Shown in pieces: positions 14,736 to 26,880 of a stretch of DNA of 64,000 bases. Origin of the DNA: Mycobacterium sp. D16Q13 (GTDB lineage: Bacteria > Actinomycetota > Actinomycetes > Mycobacteriales > Mycobacteriaceae); contig NZ_MAEW01000008.1 of NCBI RefSeq assembly GCF_002013375.1, positions 1-64,000 of the forward strand. The letters run 5' to 3'. Numbering within the stretch: the stretch's first letter is position 1; each line of letters opens with the position of its first letter. Under the pieces are notes generated by a model. The model ran no database searches, was not told the origin of the DNA, and was given only the letters and a program-made list of their open reading frames with translations. Both the position numbers and the translations under genes were made by a program.

Positions 14736-14960
14736 CTATTTGTCGGCTGCGGCCTTGCGCTTGCCGTACCGGGCCTCGAACCGGGCGACGCGACCGCCGC
14801 TGTCCAGGATCTTCTGCTTACCGGTGTAGAAGGGGTGACACTGCGAGCAGACCTCGACCACGATGTGGCCGCTGTCCTTGGTGCTGCGGGTCGTGAAGGT
14901 GTTACCGCAGCCGCAGACCACGCTGGTCTCGACGTAGGTGGGGTGGATACCCGATTTCAT
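14736..14960 (-). CDS. rpmE: 50S ribosomal protein L31, zinc-binding form
   Basis: Large-subunit ribosomal protein of 74 residues. Cys16, Cys18, Cys38 and Cys41 form the zinc site of the C+ type of L31, the form used in zinc-replete cells. The start ATG gives the conserved N-terminus [10 protein letters not shown] and is preceded by AGAGGAAA. In-frame codons upstream are not conserved and were rejected. It is followed directly by an intrinsic terminator. Confidence 0.97.
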   Translation of the reverse strand: MKSGIHPTYVETSVVCGCGNTFTTRSTKDSGHIVVEVCSQCHPFYTGKQKILDSGGRVARFEARYGKRKAAADK

Positions 14961-15036
14961 TGCTTTTCCTCTGCGTGTTGTGGTCGCCGGGTCGCTTGTA
15001 GGCGTGAACCGGAACCCTTCAAAAGGCTGAGAGGCC

Positions 15037-15042
15037 ATTATG
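15037..15042 (-). promoter_or_regulatory. Candidate -10 of the rpmE promoter
   Basis: A leftward CATAAT hexamer lies about 77 bp before the rpmE start codon in the divergent gap shared with the proline-rich secreted protein gene. No good -35 is visible at 17 nt, so this rests on the -10 and its location only. Confidence 0.35.
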
Positions 15043-15138
15043 CCAGCTCAGTTACGTAGAACCTAAACGGCGCCGACCTGCTCACTATTCCCACCGGCGT
15101 ACGTTGGGAGAGGAACGCCGATTCGGAAGGGAAAACGC

Positions 15139-15354
15139 ATGAACATCAAGAGATTGATCGTGACAAGCGCATCCGCGGCGGCGATGGGCTTAGCCGCCTT
15201 CGCGGGTGCACCGGGCCTGGCCAACGCCGACCCGATCACTCCCCCGTCACCGCCGCCCATCCCCCAGGCTCCACCGATTCCTCAGGGGACGGGGGTACCG
15301 CCCATTCCCCAGGCACCGCCGATTCCTCAGATTCCGGCGATCCCGCAGCCTTGA
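15139..15354 (+). CDS. Small secreted proline-rich PPIPQ-repeat protein
   Basis: A 71-residue precursor. Residues 1-30 form a classic signal peptide (basic NIKR, hydrophobic core, cleavage after GLANA). The roughly 41-residue mature part is almost entirely Pro, Ile, Gln and Ala, with the unit PPIPQ repeated four times. The start has a good GGAAGGGAAAA ribosome binding site. I recognise no family; proline-rich secreted mycobacterial peptides are often cell-wall associated, but that is inference. It is not part of the syntenic M. tuberculosis gene order I know. Confidence 0.75.
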   Translation: MNIKRLIVTSASAAAMGLAAFAGAPGLANADPITPPSPPPIPQAPPIPQGTGVPPIPQAPPIPQIPAIPQP

Positions 15355-15507
15355 CGCAGGCCCGAGCTCGGGCATGTAACGGGCATTGACATCCTGTCGA
15401 TATCCCCAACGGCAGCCACGGCATAACGAACACCGTGCCGCTGTTGGATCTCAATACATTCGGTTGAGTCGGGGCGAACCGCCGAGATAATCGGACAGGA
15501 GTCGCAC

Positions 15508-15996
15508 ATGAATCTGAAAAGTCTTGTGAGCCAGGGTGTCATCTTCGGAGCACTGGCGATGGGCACGGTGGGATTGGGCGCCGTTCCGGCGTACGCACAG
15601 CCCGCAGGCCAGCCCGGTTACACCCAGGATCATCCAAATCGTCCGCACGACGACGACGATGACTGGGGCGACCACGACGGCTGGCGCAACAACGGGAACT
15701 GGCGCGGAAATGACAACTGGCGTGATCGCGACCAGGACTGGCGGGATGACCGCAGGGGACGGGACGATCGCCGGGAGTGGCGCGACAATCCGTGGCATTA
15801 CGACCAGCGCCCGCCCTGGGGCTGGGCTCCGCCGCCTCGCGCGGAATGGCGCGGGCCACTGCCCGACCGCTGGGGTCCGCCTCCCCGTGCCTTCGACTAC
15901 TGGGGATATCGGGTCCAGCCAATCTGGGATGACGGATTCCGGACCTGGGGATTCTGGCTGTTCGGCATTTGGATCCCGCTCGCGTCGATCGGTTAG
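15508..15996 (+). CDS. Secreted Asp/Trp/Arg-rich protein
   Basis: A 162-residue precursor with a Sec signal peptide (1-31, cleavage near AYAQ). The mature N-half starts with a DDDDDWGDHD run, followed by repeated WR and W-R-D units. The C-half is rich in Pro and aromatic residues (RPPWGWAPPPRAEWRGP) and ends in a hydrophobic WGFWLFGIWIPLASIG tail. There are 16 Trp in 162 residues. No catalytic motif or known family is recognised. The acidic run could bind cations and the aromatic tail the envelope; both are speculation. It is downstream of the proline-rich protein gene in the same orientation. Confidence 0.8.
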   Translation: MNLKSLVSQGVIFGALAMGTVGLGAVPAYAQPAGQPGYTQDHPNRPHDDDDDWGDHDGWRNNGNWRGNDNWRDRDQDWRDDRRGRDDRREWRDNPWHYDQRPPWGWAPPPRAEWRGPLPDRWGPPPRAFDYWGYRVQPIWDDGFRTWGFWLFGIWIPLASIG

Positions 15997-16019
15997 CGGT
16001 TCGGCGCCGAAGGTCTCAC

Positions 16020-16056
16020 CGCGGCAGTTCACCGGTCCCTACCGGTGAACGCCGCG
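16020..16056. terminator. Strong hairpin between convergent genes
   Basis: CGCGGC-A-GTTCACCGGT and ACCGGTGAAC-GCCGCG form a 16-bp stem with one bulged A and a CCCT loop, with no T-run on either side. It sits between the stop of the Asp/Trp-rich gene and the stop of rho. This is the typical U-tract-free form of mycobacterial terminators and probably works in both directions. Confidence 0.75.
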
Positions 16057-16063
16057 CCAAGTG

Positions 16064-17989
16064 CTAGCTGTACTGGGGTTCGTCAGCATTCATCCCGCCC
16101 GGTGCGGTCTTGGAGACCTGGAGCAGGAACTCGTAGTTGTTCTTGGTCTTGCGCAGCTGGCTCATCAGCAGGTCGATGGCCTGATGTGAATCCAGGCCCG
16201 AGAGCACGCGGCGTAGCTTGTGCACGATCGCGAACTCATCGCCGCTCATCAGCAGCTCGTCCTTACGAGTACCCGACGGATTGACGTCGACGGCCGGGAA
16301 GACCCGGCGCTCGGCGATCTTTCGGTCGAGCTTGAGCTCGGCATTGCCGGTGCCCTTGAACTCCTCGAAGATGACGGTGTCACCGGTGGACCCGGTCTCG
16401 ACCATGGCCGTGGCGATGATCGTCAGCGAGCCGCCGTGCTCGATATTGCGCGCCGCGCCCAGGAATCGCTTGGGCGGGTAGAGCGCGGTCGAGTCAACAC
16501 CACCGGACAGGATGCGGCCCGAAGCGGGCGAGGCGTTGTTGTACGCGCGACCCAGGCGGGTGATGGAGTCGAGCAGCACCACGACGTCTTTGCCCTGTTC
16601 CACGAGGCGCTTGGCACGCTCGATGGCCAGCTCGGCAGCCTGGGTGTGATCTGACGGCGGGCGGTCGAAGGTGGAGGCAATGACCTCACCCTTGACCGAG
16701 CGCTGCATGTCGGTGACCTCTTCGGGTCGTTCGTCGACCAGCACCACCATCAGATGACATTCGGGGTTGTTCGCAGAGATCGCGTTGGCGATGTTCTGCA
16801 TGATCGTGGTCTTACCGGCCTTCGGCGGGGACACGATCAGCGCACGCTGTCCCTTGCCGATCGGCATGATCAGGTCGATCACACGGGTCGTCAACTTCTC
16901 GGTGGTGGTCTCCAGCCGCAACCGCTGATTCGGGTACAGCGGGGTCAGCTTGGTGAAGTCGGGACGCTTCTTGGCGTCCTCAACCGGGCCGCCATTGACG
17001 GAATCGAGGCGCACCAGCGGGTTGAACTTCTGCCGCTGGTTCTGGTTCGCGGCATCCTGGTCGCGGGGCACCCGGACCGCACCGGTGATGGCATCGCCAC
17101 GACGCAGACCGTTCTTGCGCACCAAGTTCATCGAGACGTATACATCGTTCGGCCCGGCCAGATATCCGGACGTCCGAACGAACGCGTAGTTGTCGAGCAC
17201 GTCGAGAATGCCGGCAACGGGCTGGACGACATCGTCCTCCCGCAGCTCGGTCTCGCCGCCACCCTCGTTGGTGGTGCGGTCGCGACCGCGGCGGCGCTCA
17301 CGGGTACGACGACCACGACGGCCGCGGCCGTCGCCGTCATCACCACGGTTGCCCTGGTTCTGGTTGTTGTCTTGGTTCTGGTTGTCCGAGTTCTGGCCGC
17401 CCGAGCCGCCCTCGCGACCCGAATTCTCGGAGTTCTCGGCATTTGCGCGGCCGCCGTTCTGCTGCTTGCGCTCACCGTCGGCGTTCTGGTTCTGGTTGCG
17501 GCGCCGCTCGCCGCGGCCCTCGCGGGGCGCGCCGTTGTTCTCGGCATCCTTGCCCTCGGCGACCTCGGCGGAGCCGGTCTCCGGGGTGGACTTCGGCGCC
17601 TCGACAGGCAGCTCTAGAGCGGTCTGGGCCGACTCGGGACGAGCCGATTCCTGCTGGTCCTTCTTGCCCGATTCCTGCTGGGCGGCCTCGGCCGGTGCCG
17701 AGGAGGCCTGCGGCTGCTGGCTCTGCGCAGCCTGGTTGTTGCTCTTCGGCGCGCCGAGCGCACCCTGATGCTCACGAATGGCGGCGATCAAATCGCCCTT
17801 ACGCATTCCGGAGGTGCCCTTGACGCCTACCTGGCTGGCTAGCGCACGCAACTCCGGCAACACCATCGTCGACAGCGCACCCAGTCCATCACCCCGCCGC
17901 TCCTTGGTGGAGCGATCGGAAGAGGCTGTGGTGGACGCCTCCGGAGTTTCCGGGGCGGCTTCGGTCGCGATGAGGTCCGTATCGGTCAC
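16064..17989 (-). CDS. rho: Transcription termination factor Rho with long disordered insert
   Basis: Hexameric RNA-dependent ATPase that terminates transcription. The C-terminal motor has Walker A PPKAGKTT, the [12 protein letters not shown] loop and the R-finger region. The N-terminal SAP-like helix bundle (about 40-75) is followed by some 170 residues of low complexity rich in Asn, Gln, Gly and Arg ([16 protein letters not shown], then [22 protein letters not shown]). Such inserts are typical of actinobacterial Rho and add RNA binding. At 641 residues it is far longer than E. coli Rho (419). The GTG start has a GAAAGGAAA site. A long leader precedes it. Confidence 0.97.
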   Translation of the reverse strand: MTDTDLIATEAAPETPEASTTASSDRSTKERRGDGLGALSTMVLPELRALASQVGVKGTSGMRKGDLIAAIREHQGALGAPKSNNQAAQSQQPQASSAPAEAAQQESGKKDQQESARPESAQTALELPVEAPKSTPETGSAEVAEGKDAENNGAPREGRGERRRNQNQNADGERKQQNGGRANAENSENSGREGGSGGQNSDNQNQDNNQNQGNRGDDGDGRGRRGRRTRERRRGRDRTTNEGGGETELREDDVVQPVAGILDVLDNYAFVRTSGYLAGPNDVYVSMNLVRKNGLRRGDAITGAVRVPRDQDAANQNQRQKFNPLVRLDSVNGGPVEDAKKRPDFTKLTPLYPNQRLRLETTTEKLTTRVIDLIMPIGKGQRALIVSPPKAGKTTIMQNIANAISANNPECHLMVVLVDERPEEVTDMQRSVKGEVIASTFDRPPSDHTQAAELAIERAKRLVEQGKDVVVLLDSITRLGRAYNNASPASGRILSGGVDSTALYPPKRFLGAARNIEHGGSLTIIATAMVETGSTGDTVIFEEFKGTGNAELKLDRKIAERRVFPAVDVNPSGTRKDELLMSGDEFAIVHKLRRVLSGLDSHQAIDLLMSQLRKTKNNYEFLLQVSKTAPGGMNADEPQYS

Positions 17990-18245
17990 GGATTTCCTTT
18001 CCTTCCCCCGCCAAACATGGGGCGAGGGGTCTCACTTCGGCCAGTCAGGTTGCTGGCCGCGAAGTTCATGCTGCGGGCCCACAGAGATAGGGCCACGCGA
18101 GGTCCGGAGAAATAGCAGCTGACCATCGACCTTGCGCAATATCGCCGCCTGTCTAGGACGACGGAGACATCGGGAAGAACTAGGAGAATTTGTGATCGTC
18201 CTCGTTCTCGGCGCAGGTGCGCAGAAGCTGCAATTGCTGGGACTG
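17990..18245 (-). promoter_or_regulatory. Long 5' leader of rho
   Basis: If transcription starts at the promoter at 18252-18280, rho mRNA has a leader of about 255 nt with no conserved coding sequence. Rho is autoregulated in E. coli through premature termination in its leader, and a long leader here allows the same. No defined riboswitch fold was recognised by eye. The remaining 80 bp up to the thrB stop contain only the promoter and C-rich sequence. Confidence 0.5.
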
Positions 18246-18251
18246 ATACCG

Positions 18252-18280
18252 AGGATAACCCCCTGGTGAGCATCAAGCAA
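18252..18280 (-). promoter_or_regulatory. Candidate rho promoter
   Basis: Leftward -35 TTGCTT (18275-18280) and -10 TATCCT (18252-18257) are separated by 17 nt. TATCCT fits the mycobacterial SigA TAnnnT consensus. The site lies in the 337-bp gap between thrB and rho, the largest gap in this leftward gene run. Confidence 0.55.
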
Positions 18281-18326
18281 CCAGCACCCCCCCGGCGAGT
18301 CCCCCGCTCACCAGCCATAACGTCAG

Positions 18327-20307
<1,981 letters not shown>

Positions 20308-20311
<4 letters not shown>

Positions 20312-21612
20312 TCTTGTGTTCCTTCCAGCCGGATGACACTCGCGACACCCAGCACCACGTCGAGATCAGCAAGTGCGGCAACGGTTTCCGAGAGCGCAGC
20401 GTCTGTCGCCTTATGAGTGAGCACCACCAGGCGAGCACCCGTCTCGTCGACCTCGCCCTCCTGGCGCACGGTGGCGATGCTCACTTCGCGCTTGGCGAAC
20501 TCGGTGGCAACGGTGGCCAGCACGCCCGGCTTGTCCGCGACCCGCATCCGCACGTAGTAGCGCGTCGGGATGAGCCCGATCGGCGCGATCGGCAGCTGTG
20601 CGTACCTGGACTCCAGCGGCCCACGGCCACCCTGGACGCGGTTGCGCGCTGCCATCACCAAATCTCCTAGCACTGCCGACGCGGTCGGTGCACCACCGGC
20701 GCCCTGTCCGTAGAACATGAGCTCGCCGGCGGCCTCGGCCTCGACGAAGACAGCGTTGAATGCCCCATTCACGCTTGCCAGCGGGTGCGCCAACGGCACC
20801 AAGGCCGGGTAGACGCGTGCCGAAACACGGTGGCGGCCTTCCTTGTCAGTGATTCGCTCGCAGATGGAAAGCAACTTGATGGTGCAACGCAGGGCACGCG
20901 CGGACTCGAAATCGTCGGCACTGATCTTCGTGATGCCCTCGCGATACACGTCGTCGGCACTGACCCGGGTATGGAAGGCGATGGACGCGAGAATGGCCGC
21001 CTTCGCGGCGGCGTCGTAGCCCTCGACATCAGCGGTCGGGTCGGCCTCGGCGTACCCGAGCTCCCCCGCCTCGGCCAGTGCCGTGTCGTAGCCTGCGCCG
21101 GTGTTGTCCATGGCGGACAGGATGTAGTTGGTGGTGCCGTTGACGATCCCGGACACCCGGATCACCGAATCTCCGGCCAGCGATTGAGTTAGCGGCCGGA
21201 TGACGGGAATGGCTCCCGCCACGGCCGCCTCGAAATAGAGGTCGACTCTTGCTCTTTCGGCGGCCTCGGCGAGCTCACCGGCAGACTGGGCCAAGAGCGC
21301 CTTGTTGGCGGTGACTACGGACTTACCCGCGTTGAGCGCACCCAGGATGCCGCGCCGGGCGGGCTCGACCGGACCCATGAGCTCGACCACAATGTCGACG
21401 TCATCCCGAGAAACCAGGGCGTCGATATCGTCGGTGAGCAGTTCCACCGGGACCCCGCGGTCGTCGGCGACACGGCGCACACCGATTCCCCGGATCTCCA
21501 GCGGGGCACCGATGCGGGCAGCGAGATCGCTCGCGCTGCTTTCGATGATCCGCGCTACCTCGCTGCCGACATTGCCCAGGCCCAGGATCGCTACGCCTAT
21601 CGCATCACTCAT
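20308..21612 (-). CDS. hom: Homoserine dehydrogenase
   Basis: NAD(P)H-dependent reduction of aspartate semialdehyde to homoserine, at the branch from lysine to threonine and methionine. The 434 residues hold an N-terminal Rossmann loop (GLGNVGSEV, 11-19), the catalytic Lys region [20 protein letters not shown], and a C-terminal ACT domain (from about 350, [16 protein letters not shown]) that confers threonine feedback inhibition. In M. tuberculosis it is named thrA. The start overlaps the lysA stop by 4 bp. Confidence 0.97.
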
Positions 21613-22967
21613 TCACTTACCTCCAGACTCACCAAATCCTCGACGGTCTCGCGCCGCAGGATCAGCCGGGCCTCCCCGTCCTTGACGGCGATAACCGCCG
21701 GACGGGTCAGCAGGTTGTACCGGCTGGACATCGAGTAGCAGTACGCACCCGTCGCGGCGACCGCCAGCAGATCTCCGGGAGCCACGTCCTCGGGCAACCA
21801 CGCGTCCCTCACCACGATATCGCCGCTTTCGCAGTGCTTTCCGACCACCCGGGACAGAACCGGAGCGACATCGCTATCACGGGAAACCAGCTGCGGGTGG
21901 TACTCAGCCTGATACAGCGAGGTGCGGATGTTGTCACTCATGCCGCCGTCGACACTCACGTACCGGCGCTGACCGTTGGACAGAATCACGTCCTTGGTGG
22001 TGCCCACCCGGTACAAGGTGACGGTGCCGGGACCGGCGATGGCCCGGCCCGGCTCGATCACCAAACGCGGCTCGGGCAGACCTGCCAGCGCCGACTCGGT
22101 GCGCACGATCACACCGAGCTTCGCCGCCAAATCCCCGATAGGGGGTGGATCGTCGGAAGGCACGTAACTGATACCAAGGCCGCCACCGAGGTCGATGATG
22201 TTGAGCTGCGCGGTCTTCTCGGTGCCGAACTCGGCCACCACGTCACGCAGCAGCCCGATCACCCGGTGCGCGGCAACCTCGAACCCGTCGACATCGAAGA
22301 TCTGCGAACCGATATGGCTGTGCAACCCGACCAGTCGCAGGTTATCGGTGGCGAAGACGCGACGCACAGCCTCCAGCGCCTGCCCACCCGCGAGGGACAA
22401 CCCGAACTTCTGGTCCTCGTGCGCGGTGGAGATGAACTCATGGGTATGCGCCTCGACACCGACGGTGACGCGCACCAGAACGTCTTGCACCACACCGGCG
22501 CTGCCTGCGATCGCGTCCAGCCGTTCGATCTCGATCATCGAATCGACGACGATGTGCCCAACGCCGGCCTGCACCGCTTGCGCGAGTTCCGCCTCGGATT
22601 TGTTGTTGCCGTGCAGCGCGATGCGCTCCGGGGGGAACTCGGCACGCAGCGCGATGGCCAGCTCACCTGCCGAGCAGACATCGAGGCCCAAGCCCTCGTC
22701 CTTGATCCAGCGCGCGATCTCGGTGCACAGGAACGCCTTCGAGGCATAGTGCACGCGCTCAGCGCCACCGAACGCCGCCGCCATATCCCGGCAGCGTGAA
22801 CGGAAATCGTCCTCATCGATCACGAACAGCGGCGTTCCGTACTTCTCGGCGAGCTCGGAGACGGCTAGGCCCGCGAGGGTAACCTCACCGCCAGTGCCGC
22901 GAGAAGCATTGCGGGGCCATACGTTCGGTGCCAACTCGGTCGGGTTGGCCGGTGGTGCACTGGTCAT
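21609..22967 (-). CDS. lysA: Diaminopimelate decarboxylase
   Basis: PLP-dependent decarboxylation of meso-diaminopimelate to L-lysine. The PLP Lys lies in HYASKAFLC (about residues 77-85), with HSHIGSQIF and the GGGLGISY phosphate loop further on. The CESGD motif near the C-terminus supplies the active-site Cys of the partner subunit. I placed the start at the ATG giving [12 protein letters not shown] and 452 residues, close to the 447 of M. tuberculosis LysA; a longer in-frame extension would overlap argS and has no family resemblance. Confidence 0.96.
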   Translation of the reverse strand: MTSAPPANPTELAPNVWPRNASRGTGGEVTLAGLAVSELAEKYGTPLFVIDEDDFRSRCRDMAAAFGGAERVHYASKAFLCTEIARWIKDEGLGLDVCSAGELAIALRAEFPPERIALHGNNKSEAELAQAVQAGVGHIVVDSMIEIERLDAIAGSAGVVQDVLVRVTVGVEAHTHEFISTAHEDQKFGLSLAGGQALEAVRRVFATDNLRLVGLHSHIGSQIFDVDGFEVAAHRVIGLLRDVVAEFGTEKTAQLNIIDLGGGLGISYVPSDDPPPIGDLAAKLGVIVRTESALAGLPEPRLVIEPGRAIAGPGTVTLYRVGTTKDVILSNGQRRYVSVDGGMSDNIRTSLYQAEYHPQLVSRDSDVAPVLSRVVGKHCESGDIVVRDAWLPEDVAPGDLLAVAATGAYCYSMSSRYNLLTRPAVIAVKDGEARLILRRETVEDLVSLEVSE

Positions 22968-23017
22968 GGCGGTGTGCTGTTCCCCTTCTGCGTGGCGGGG
23001 GCCTGCCGGGTGTGCGC

Positions 23018-24679
23018 TCACATCCGCTCCGGTGCGCTCACGCCGAGAATATCCAGGCCGTTGGCGATGACCTGCCGGGTGGCAAGGCATAGCGCTAGGC
23101 GTGCCGCATGCAGATCCCCAGGTGTTTCGTCACCCTGCGGGAGCACCCGACACGAGTCGTAGAACCGGTGGTAGTCACCGGCTATGTCTTCCAAATAGCG
23201 TGCGACACGGTGCGGTTCACGCAACACCGCGGCATTCTGCAGGATGCGGCCGAACTCGCCGAGCCCCCGGATAAGCGCACCCTCTTTCTCGTGGGTGAGC
23301 AGTTCGAGATGATCGGTCGAGTGCTGCAGGCCCAGCTCGGCGGCATTGCGGGCCAGAGCGCAGAGCCGTGCGTGTGCGTACTGGACGTAATAGACCGGGT
23401 TCTCGCTCGATGCGGAGGCCCACAGCTGTAGATCGATGTCGATCGAGGTGTCCACCGAGGACCGGATCAACGCGTAGCGAGCGGCATCGACTCCGATCGC
23501 GTCGACCAGGTCATCGAGGGTGATGACGGTGCCAGCCCGTTTGGACATCCGGACCGGCTGGCCGTCGCGCACCAGGTTGACCATCTGGCCAATGAGCACC
23601 TCGACGCTATCGGCCTGGTAGCCCAGTGCTGCGGCAACGGCTTTCAGGCGCGCGATGTACCCGTGATGATCGGCGCCGAGCATGTAGATGCACAGGTCGA
23701 AGCCGCGCTCACGCTTATCGAGGTAGTAGGCGATGTCACCGGCGATGTAGGCGGGGTTGCCGTCACTCTTGATGACAACCCGGTCCTTGTCGTCGCCGAA
23801 GTTGCTCGAACGCAGCCAGGACGCGCCGTCCTTCTCGTAGATGTTGCCGGTCTTGCGCAGCTGCGCGATGGCCTCCTGCACTCTGCCGGAGGTGTGCATC
23901 GAGTCCTCATGGGTGAAAACGTCGAAGTCCGTGCCGAACTCGTGCAGTGACTCCTTGATGTGGGTGAACATCAAGTCCACGCCGATTTCCCGAAAGACCT
24001 CAGCGGCCTCGCTCTCCGGCAGCGAGAGCGCATCGGGACGCTGAGCGAGTACTTGCTTGGCGATATCGGCAATGTAATCGCCGGCGTACCCGTCCTCCGG
24101 GGCTTCCCTTCCCTCGGCCGCGGCGATGAGCGAGCGGACAAACCGGTCGATCTGCGCGCCATGGTCGTTGAAGTAGTACTCGCGGGTGACCTTGGCGCCC
24201 TGGCGGGTCAGCAGGCGACCCAACGCGTCGCCGACCGCTGCCCAACGGGTACCACCGATGTGGATGGGCCCCGTCGGGTTGGCCGATACGAATTCCAGGT
24301 TGATCGTGTGCGTGCCCTGCGCATCGGAATTGCCGTAGGCGTGACCCGCGTCCAGGATGTTCGTGACGATGGTGCCCTGCGCATCGGCGGCGATCCGCAG
24401 GTTCACGAACCCGGGCCCGGCGATCTCGGCGGCAGCGATGGCCTCGTTGGCGACGAGCGCATCGACAAGCCAGGTGGCCAGGTCACGCGGGGCGACACCG
24501 ACCTTCTTGGCGACCTGCAGAGCCACGTTCGTGGCGTAGTCGCCGTGCTCGGGATTACGGGGGCGTTCGACGGTCACGGTGGCCGGTAGCGCCGACGTGT
24601 CCAGGCCTCGCTCGTCCAGCACCGTGGTAGCGGTGGAACGTAGCAGGTCGGCAAGGTCGACGGGAGTCACGGCGATCAT
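23018..24679 (-). CDS. argS: Arginyl-tRNA synthetase
   Basis: Class I aminoacyl-tRNA synthetase charging tRNA-Arg. The HIGH-type motif is [12 protein letters not shown] and the KMSKS-type motif is RMSKRAGTV. The N-terminal Add-1 domain and C-terminal DALR anticodon-binding domain ([18 protein letters not shown]) are complete in 553 residues. It heads the argS-lysA-hom-thrC-thrB run. A tRNA-Arg gene lies 111 bp away on the other strand. Confidence 0.98.
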   Translation of the reverse strand: MIAVTPVDLADLLRSTATTVLDERGLDTSALPATVTVERPRNPEHGDYATNVALQVAKKVGVAPRDLATWLVDALVANEAIAAAEIAGPGFVNLRIAADAQGTIVTNILDAGHAYGNSDAQGTHTINLEFVSANPTGPIHIGGTRWAAVGDALGRLLTRQGAKVTREYYFNDHGAQIDRFVRSLIAAAEGREAPEDGYAGDYIADIAKQVLAQRPDALSLPESEAAEVFREIGVDLMFTHIKESLHEFGTDFDVFTHEDSMHTSGRVQEAIAQLRKTGNIYEKDGASWLRSSNFGDDKDRVVIKSDGNPAYIAGDIAYYLDKRERGFDLCIYMLGADHHGYIARLKAVAAALGYQADSVEVLIGQMVNLVRDGQPVRMSKRAGTVITLDDLVDAIGVDAARYALIRSSVDTSIDIDLQLWASASSENPVYYVQYAHARLCALARNAAELGLQHSTDHLELLTHEKEGALIRGLGEFGRILQNAAVLREPHRVARYLEDIAGDYHRFYDSCRVLPQGDETPGDLHAARLALCLATRQVIANGLDILGVSAPERM

Positions 24680-24790
24680 CCTATGGGCTGGGGTATCCAG
24701 GCCCCGAATCCTTATACGCGCGACCGAAACGGTGTGCGGGGCGCTGATCGGGATGCGCTAGGCTGTCGGCTAGTCTTTCCAAGCCCTGAT

Positions 24791-24863
24791 GCCCTCGTAG
24801 CTCAGGGGATAGAGCGTCTGCCTCCGGAGCAGAAGGCCGCAGGTTCGATTCCTGCCGAGGGCA
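24791..24863 (+). tRNA. tRNA-Arg (anticodon CCG)
   Basis: A complete cloverleaf: 7-bp acceptor GCCCTCG/CGAGGGC, D stem GCTC/GAGC, anticodon stem TCTGC/GCAGA with loop CTCCGGA, giving anticodon CCG for CGG codons. The T arm is GCAGG-TTCGATT-CCTGC and the discriminator base is A. CCA is not encoded. It stands alone next to argS on the opposite strand. Confidence 0.97.
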
Positions 24864-24871
24864 CACACGAT

Positions 24872-25447
24872 TTATTCGGTCGTAGGAGCTTCCGCCACGG
24901 CGGCAGCGTCACGGAGCTGCTGCTTCTCGACCTTCACCCGCCGCCTCCAGTTGCGCACGACGAAATACGCAACGAGAAGCACGATCAACAGCGCGACGAT
25001 GGCGCCGATGGCCGTCGCTCCGCGAAATCCCGGGGCCTCGACATCGAGCACTCGTTCACCGGCATGCGCGGAATTACTGGTGCCCAGCACGATCGTCAGC
25101 GTCATCAGGTTGGGCACCGCGATAATGACGGCGAGCAGCGTCAACACCCCGGCGAAGAACTTCCCGGCGCGGCGGCCCCGCATCAGAAACGCCCACAACA
25201 CGAGCAACAGCGGAATTCCGGTGCACAGCACCCCGAGCGTGAGCCCGCTGCCTATCCCCTTGGTGAAGCTGCCGTGGCCCGACATATCGGCGATGCGTTG
25301 GGCCCACCAGCGCGGGATGAAGGCCGATAGCGCGAAATACACGGCGACCAACGCCAGCAGCAAGGCGATGACACCTATCACGCGCCCGCGCCACCTCGCC
25401 CAGAACGACTCCTTGCCCGCAGGCCTTGCCTCGCCGCTCCCAGCCAT
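24872..25447 (-). CDS. Four-helix membrane protein of unknown function
   Basis: A 191-residue protein with about four hydrophobic segments (near 24-44, 70-90, 96-118 and 146-166) and a basic C-terminal tail (RNWRRRVKVEKQQLR). The loops show no motif. The segment after helix 3, with GERVLDVEAPGFRGA, probably faces outside. It resembles unannotated mycobacterial permease-like proteins, but I assign no function. It is convergent with the tRNA gene, only 8 bp away. Confidence 0.75.
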   Translation of the reverse strand: MAGSGEARPAGKESFWARWRGRVIGVIALLLALVAVYFALSAFIPRWWAQRIADMSGHGSFTKGIGSGLTLGVLCTGIPLLLVLWAFLMRGRRAGKFFAGVLTLLAVIIAVPNLMTLTIVLGTSNSAHAGERVLDVEAPGFRGATAIGAIVALLIVLLVAYFVVRNWRRRVKVEKQQLRDAAAVAEAPTTE

Positions 25448-25559
25448 ACCGAAAGGCTAGGCCAAGAGAATTGACTTCGTGCGCCAGAAAGCGGCGATCG
25501 CTCTGATCGGTACGGCATTAATGCTGTGTGGGGCACCGATCCGCGTACATCGATCCGAT

Positions 25560-26783
25560 TCAGCCTGCTGGCGGTGCGATGGGCCGCCGCCGCGCGTACA
25601 GCAGCGATACCGCGAGCACCCCGAGCCCCGCGACCGCCAGCACCGCACCGACAAGAGACGGAGCACGGTATCCATACCCGGCGGCGATGACCAGACCACC
25701 GAGCCAGGCCCCGCCGGCGTTGGCCATGTTGAGTGCAGAGTGATTCAGCGCGGCGGCCAGTGTCTGTGCGTCATCGGCCACATCCATCAGTCGGGTCTGC
25801 AACGCGGGTACCAGTGACGTTCCCGAAACTCCTACCGCGAACACCAGCGCCAGTGCGGCCCAAATGTTTCCGGATACCACCACGAAGACCACCAACATCG
25901 CCGCGACCAGCACCAGGCTGATGGCGATGGCCCGGACCACACTGCGGTCCGCCATCCACCCGCCCAACACGTTTCCCGTGACCATGCCGATTCCGTAGAG
26001 CGCCAACGCCAGCGGGACGGCGGCCTTGGGCAGTCCGGAAACGCTGGTGAGCGTGGTGCTGATGTAGGTGTAGAAGGCGAACATGCCGCCGAAGCCCACG
26101 ATGCCGATGAGCAGGGTGAACCACACTTGCGCGCGGCGCAACGCGCCGAGCTCGGTCAGCGGGTTCGTGATTTTCATATCCGTCAGCCCCGGCAGGAACT
26201 TGAGCAATGCCCCGATCGTGATCAGTCCGATGACCGCGACGACGGCGAAGGCCGAACGCCAGCCCACGGTGTTGCCCAACCAGGTAGCCACGGGAACCCC
26301 CACGACATTGGCCACCGACAGACCCAGCATCGTCTGGCCCACGGCCTTGGCGCGTTCCCCGGGACCGGCGAGGTGGGCGGCCACCAGGGCCGCCACACCG
26401 AAGTACGCACCGTGCGGCAGCCCGGCGACGAACCTGGACGCGATCAGCGCCGCGTAGCCGGGTGCGAAGACGGTGGCCGCATTGCCGATGGTGAAGGCGA
26501 TCATGAGCGCGATGAGCAGGGTCCGACGCGAGGCCCGGGCAGTGAGCGATGCGATGACCGGTGCACCCACGACCACACCCAGCGCGTAGGCGCTGATGAC
26601 GTGCCCGGCTTCAGGCTCGGTGACGTGGAAGCCGTGCGCGATATTGGGCAGCAGCCCCATCGCCACGAATTCGGTTGTCCCGATCCCGAATCCGCCTATG
26701 GCCAGTGCGAGAATCGCGCCTCGGCGAGCCCGCGCAGACACGGGCGCCCCGGGCTGCGCGCGTGAATCGACGACGGCAGTCAT
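25560..26783 (-). CDS. MFS transporter, AraJ/CmlA-type drug:H+ antiporter (DHA1)
   Basis: Twelve-helix major facilitator of 407 residues. The N-terminal GGFGIGTTEFVAMGLLPNIA is the hallmark of the AraJ/YdhP/chloramphenicol-exporter branch of DHA1, and motif A is represented around ALTARASRRTLLIA. The ATG start has an AGGAG site 8 nt upstream; a longer frame upstream has no SD and a non-membrane N-terminus. Substrate is unknown. It is monocistronic, following the YdcF-like gene in the same orientation after a hairpin. Confidence 0.88.
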   Translation of the reverse strand: MTAVVDSRAQPGAPVSARARRGAILALAIGGFGIGTTEFVAMGLLPNIAHGFHVTEPEAGHVISAYALGVVVGAPVIASLTARASRRTLLIALMIAFTIGNAATVFAPGYAALIASRFVAGLPHGAYFGVAALVAAHLAGPGERAKAVGQTMLGLSVANVVGVPVATWLGNTVGWRSAFAVVAVIGLITIGALLKFLPGLTDMKITNPLTELGALRRAQVWFTLLIGIVGFGGMFAFYTYISTTLTSVSGLPKAAVPLALALYGIGMVTGNVLGGWMADRSVVRAIAISLVLVAAMLVVFVVVSGNIWAALALVFAVGVSGTSLVPALQTRLMDVADDAQTLAAALNHSALNMANAGGAWLGGLVIAAGYGYRAPSLVGAVLAVAGLGVLAVSLLYARRRPIAPPAG

Positions 26784-26880
26784 GAATAGGGCTCCTGTGC
26801 GGTATGCGGCTAGATGCGCACATCGATGAGCGCCCTGATCGGTCAACCACCGATTCTGCCGGGTTCATTCCCTTCAGGCG

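Noticed and set aside
15451..16032. Leftward frame opposite the Asp/Trp-rich secreted protein, containing Val/Pro repeats
   Set aside because: It mirrors the repeat structure of the real gene and spans the 16020-16056 terminator; the plus frame has a signal peptide and RBS.
17990..18326. Known riboswitch class in the rho leader
   Set aside because: No recognisable conserved core of any riboswitch; only a promoter and general GC-rich sequence were seen.
25479..25817. Rightward frame beginning like a signal peptide (RQKAAIALIGTALMLCGAP)
   Set aside because: Only the first 25 codons look protein-like; the rest is antisense to the MFS gene. It may be a remnant but cannot be supported.
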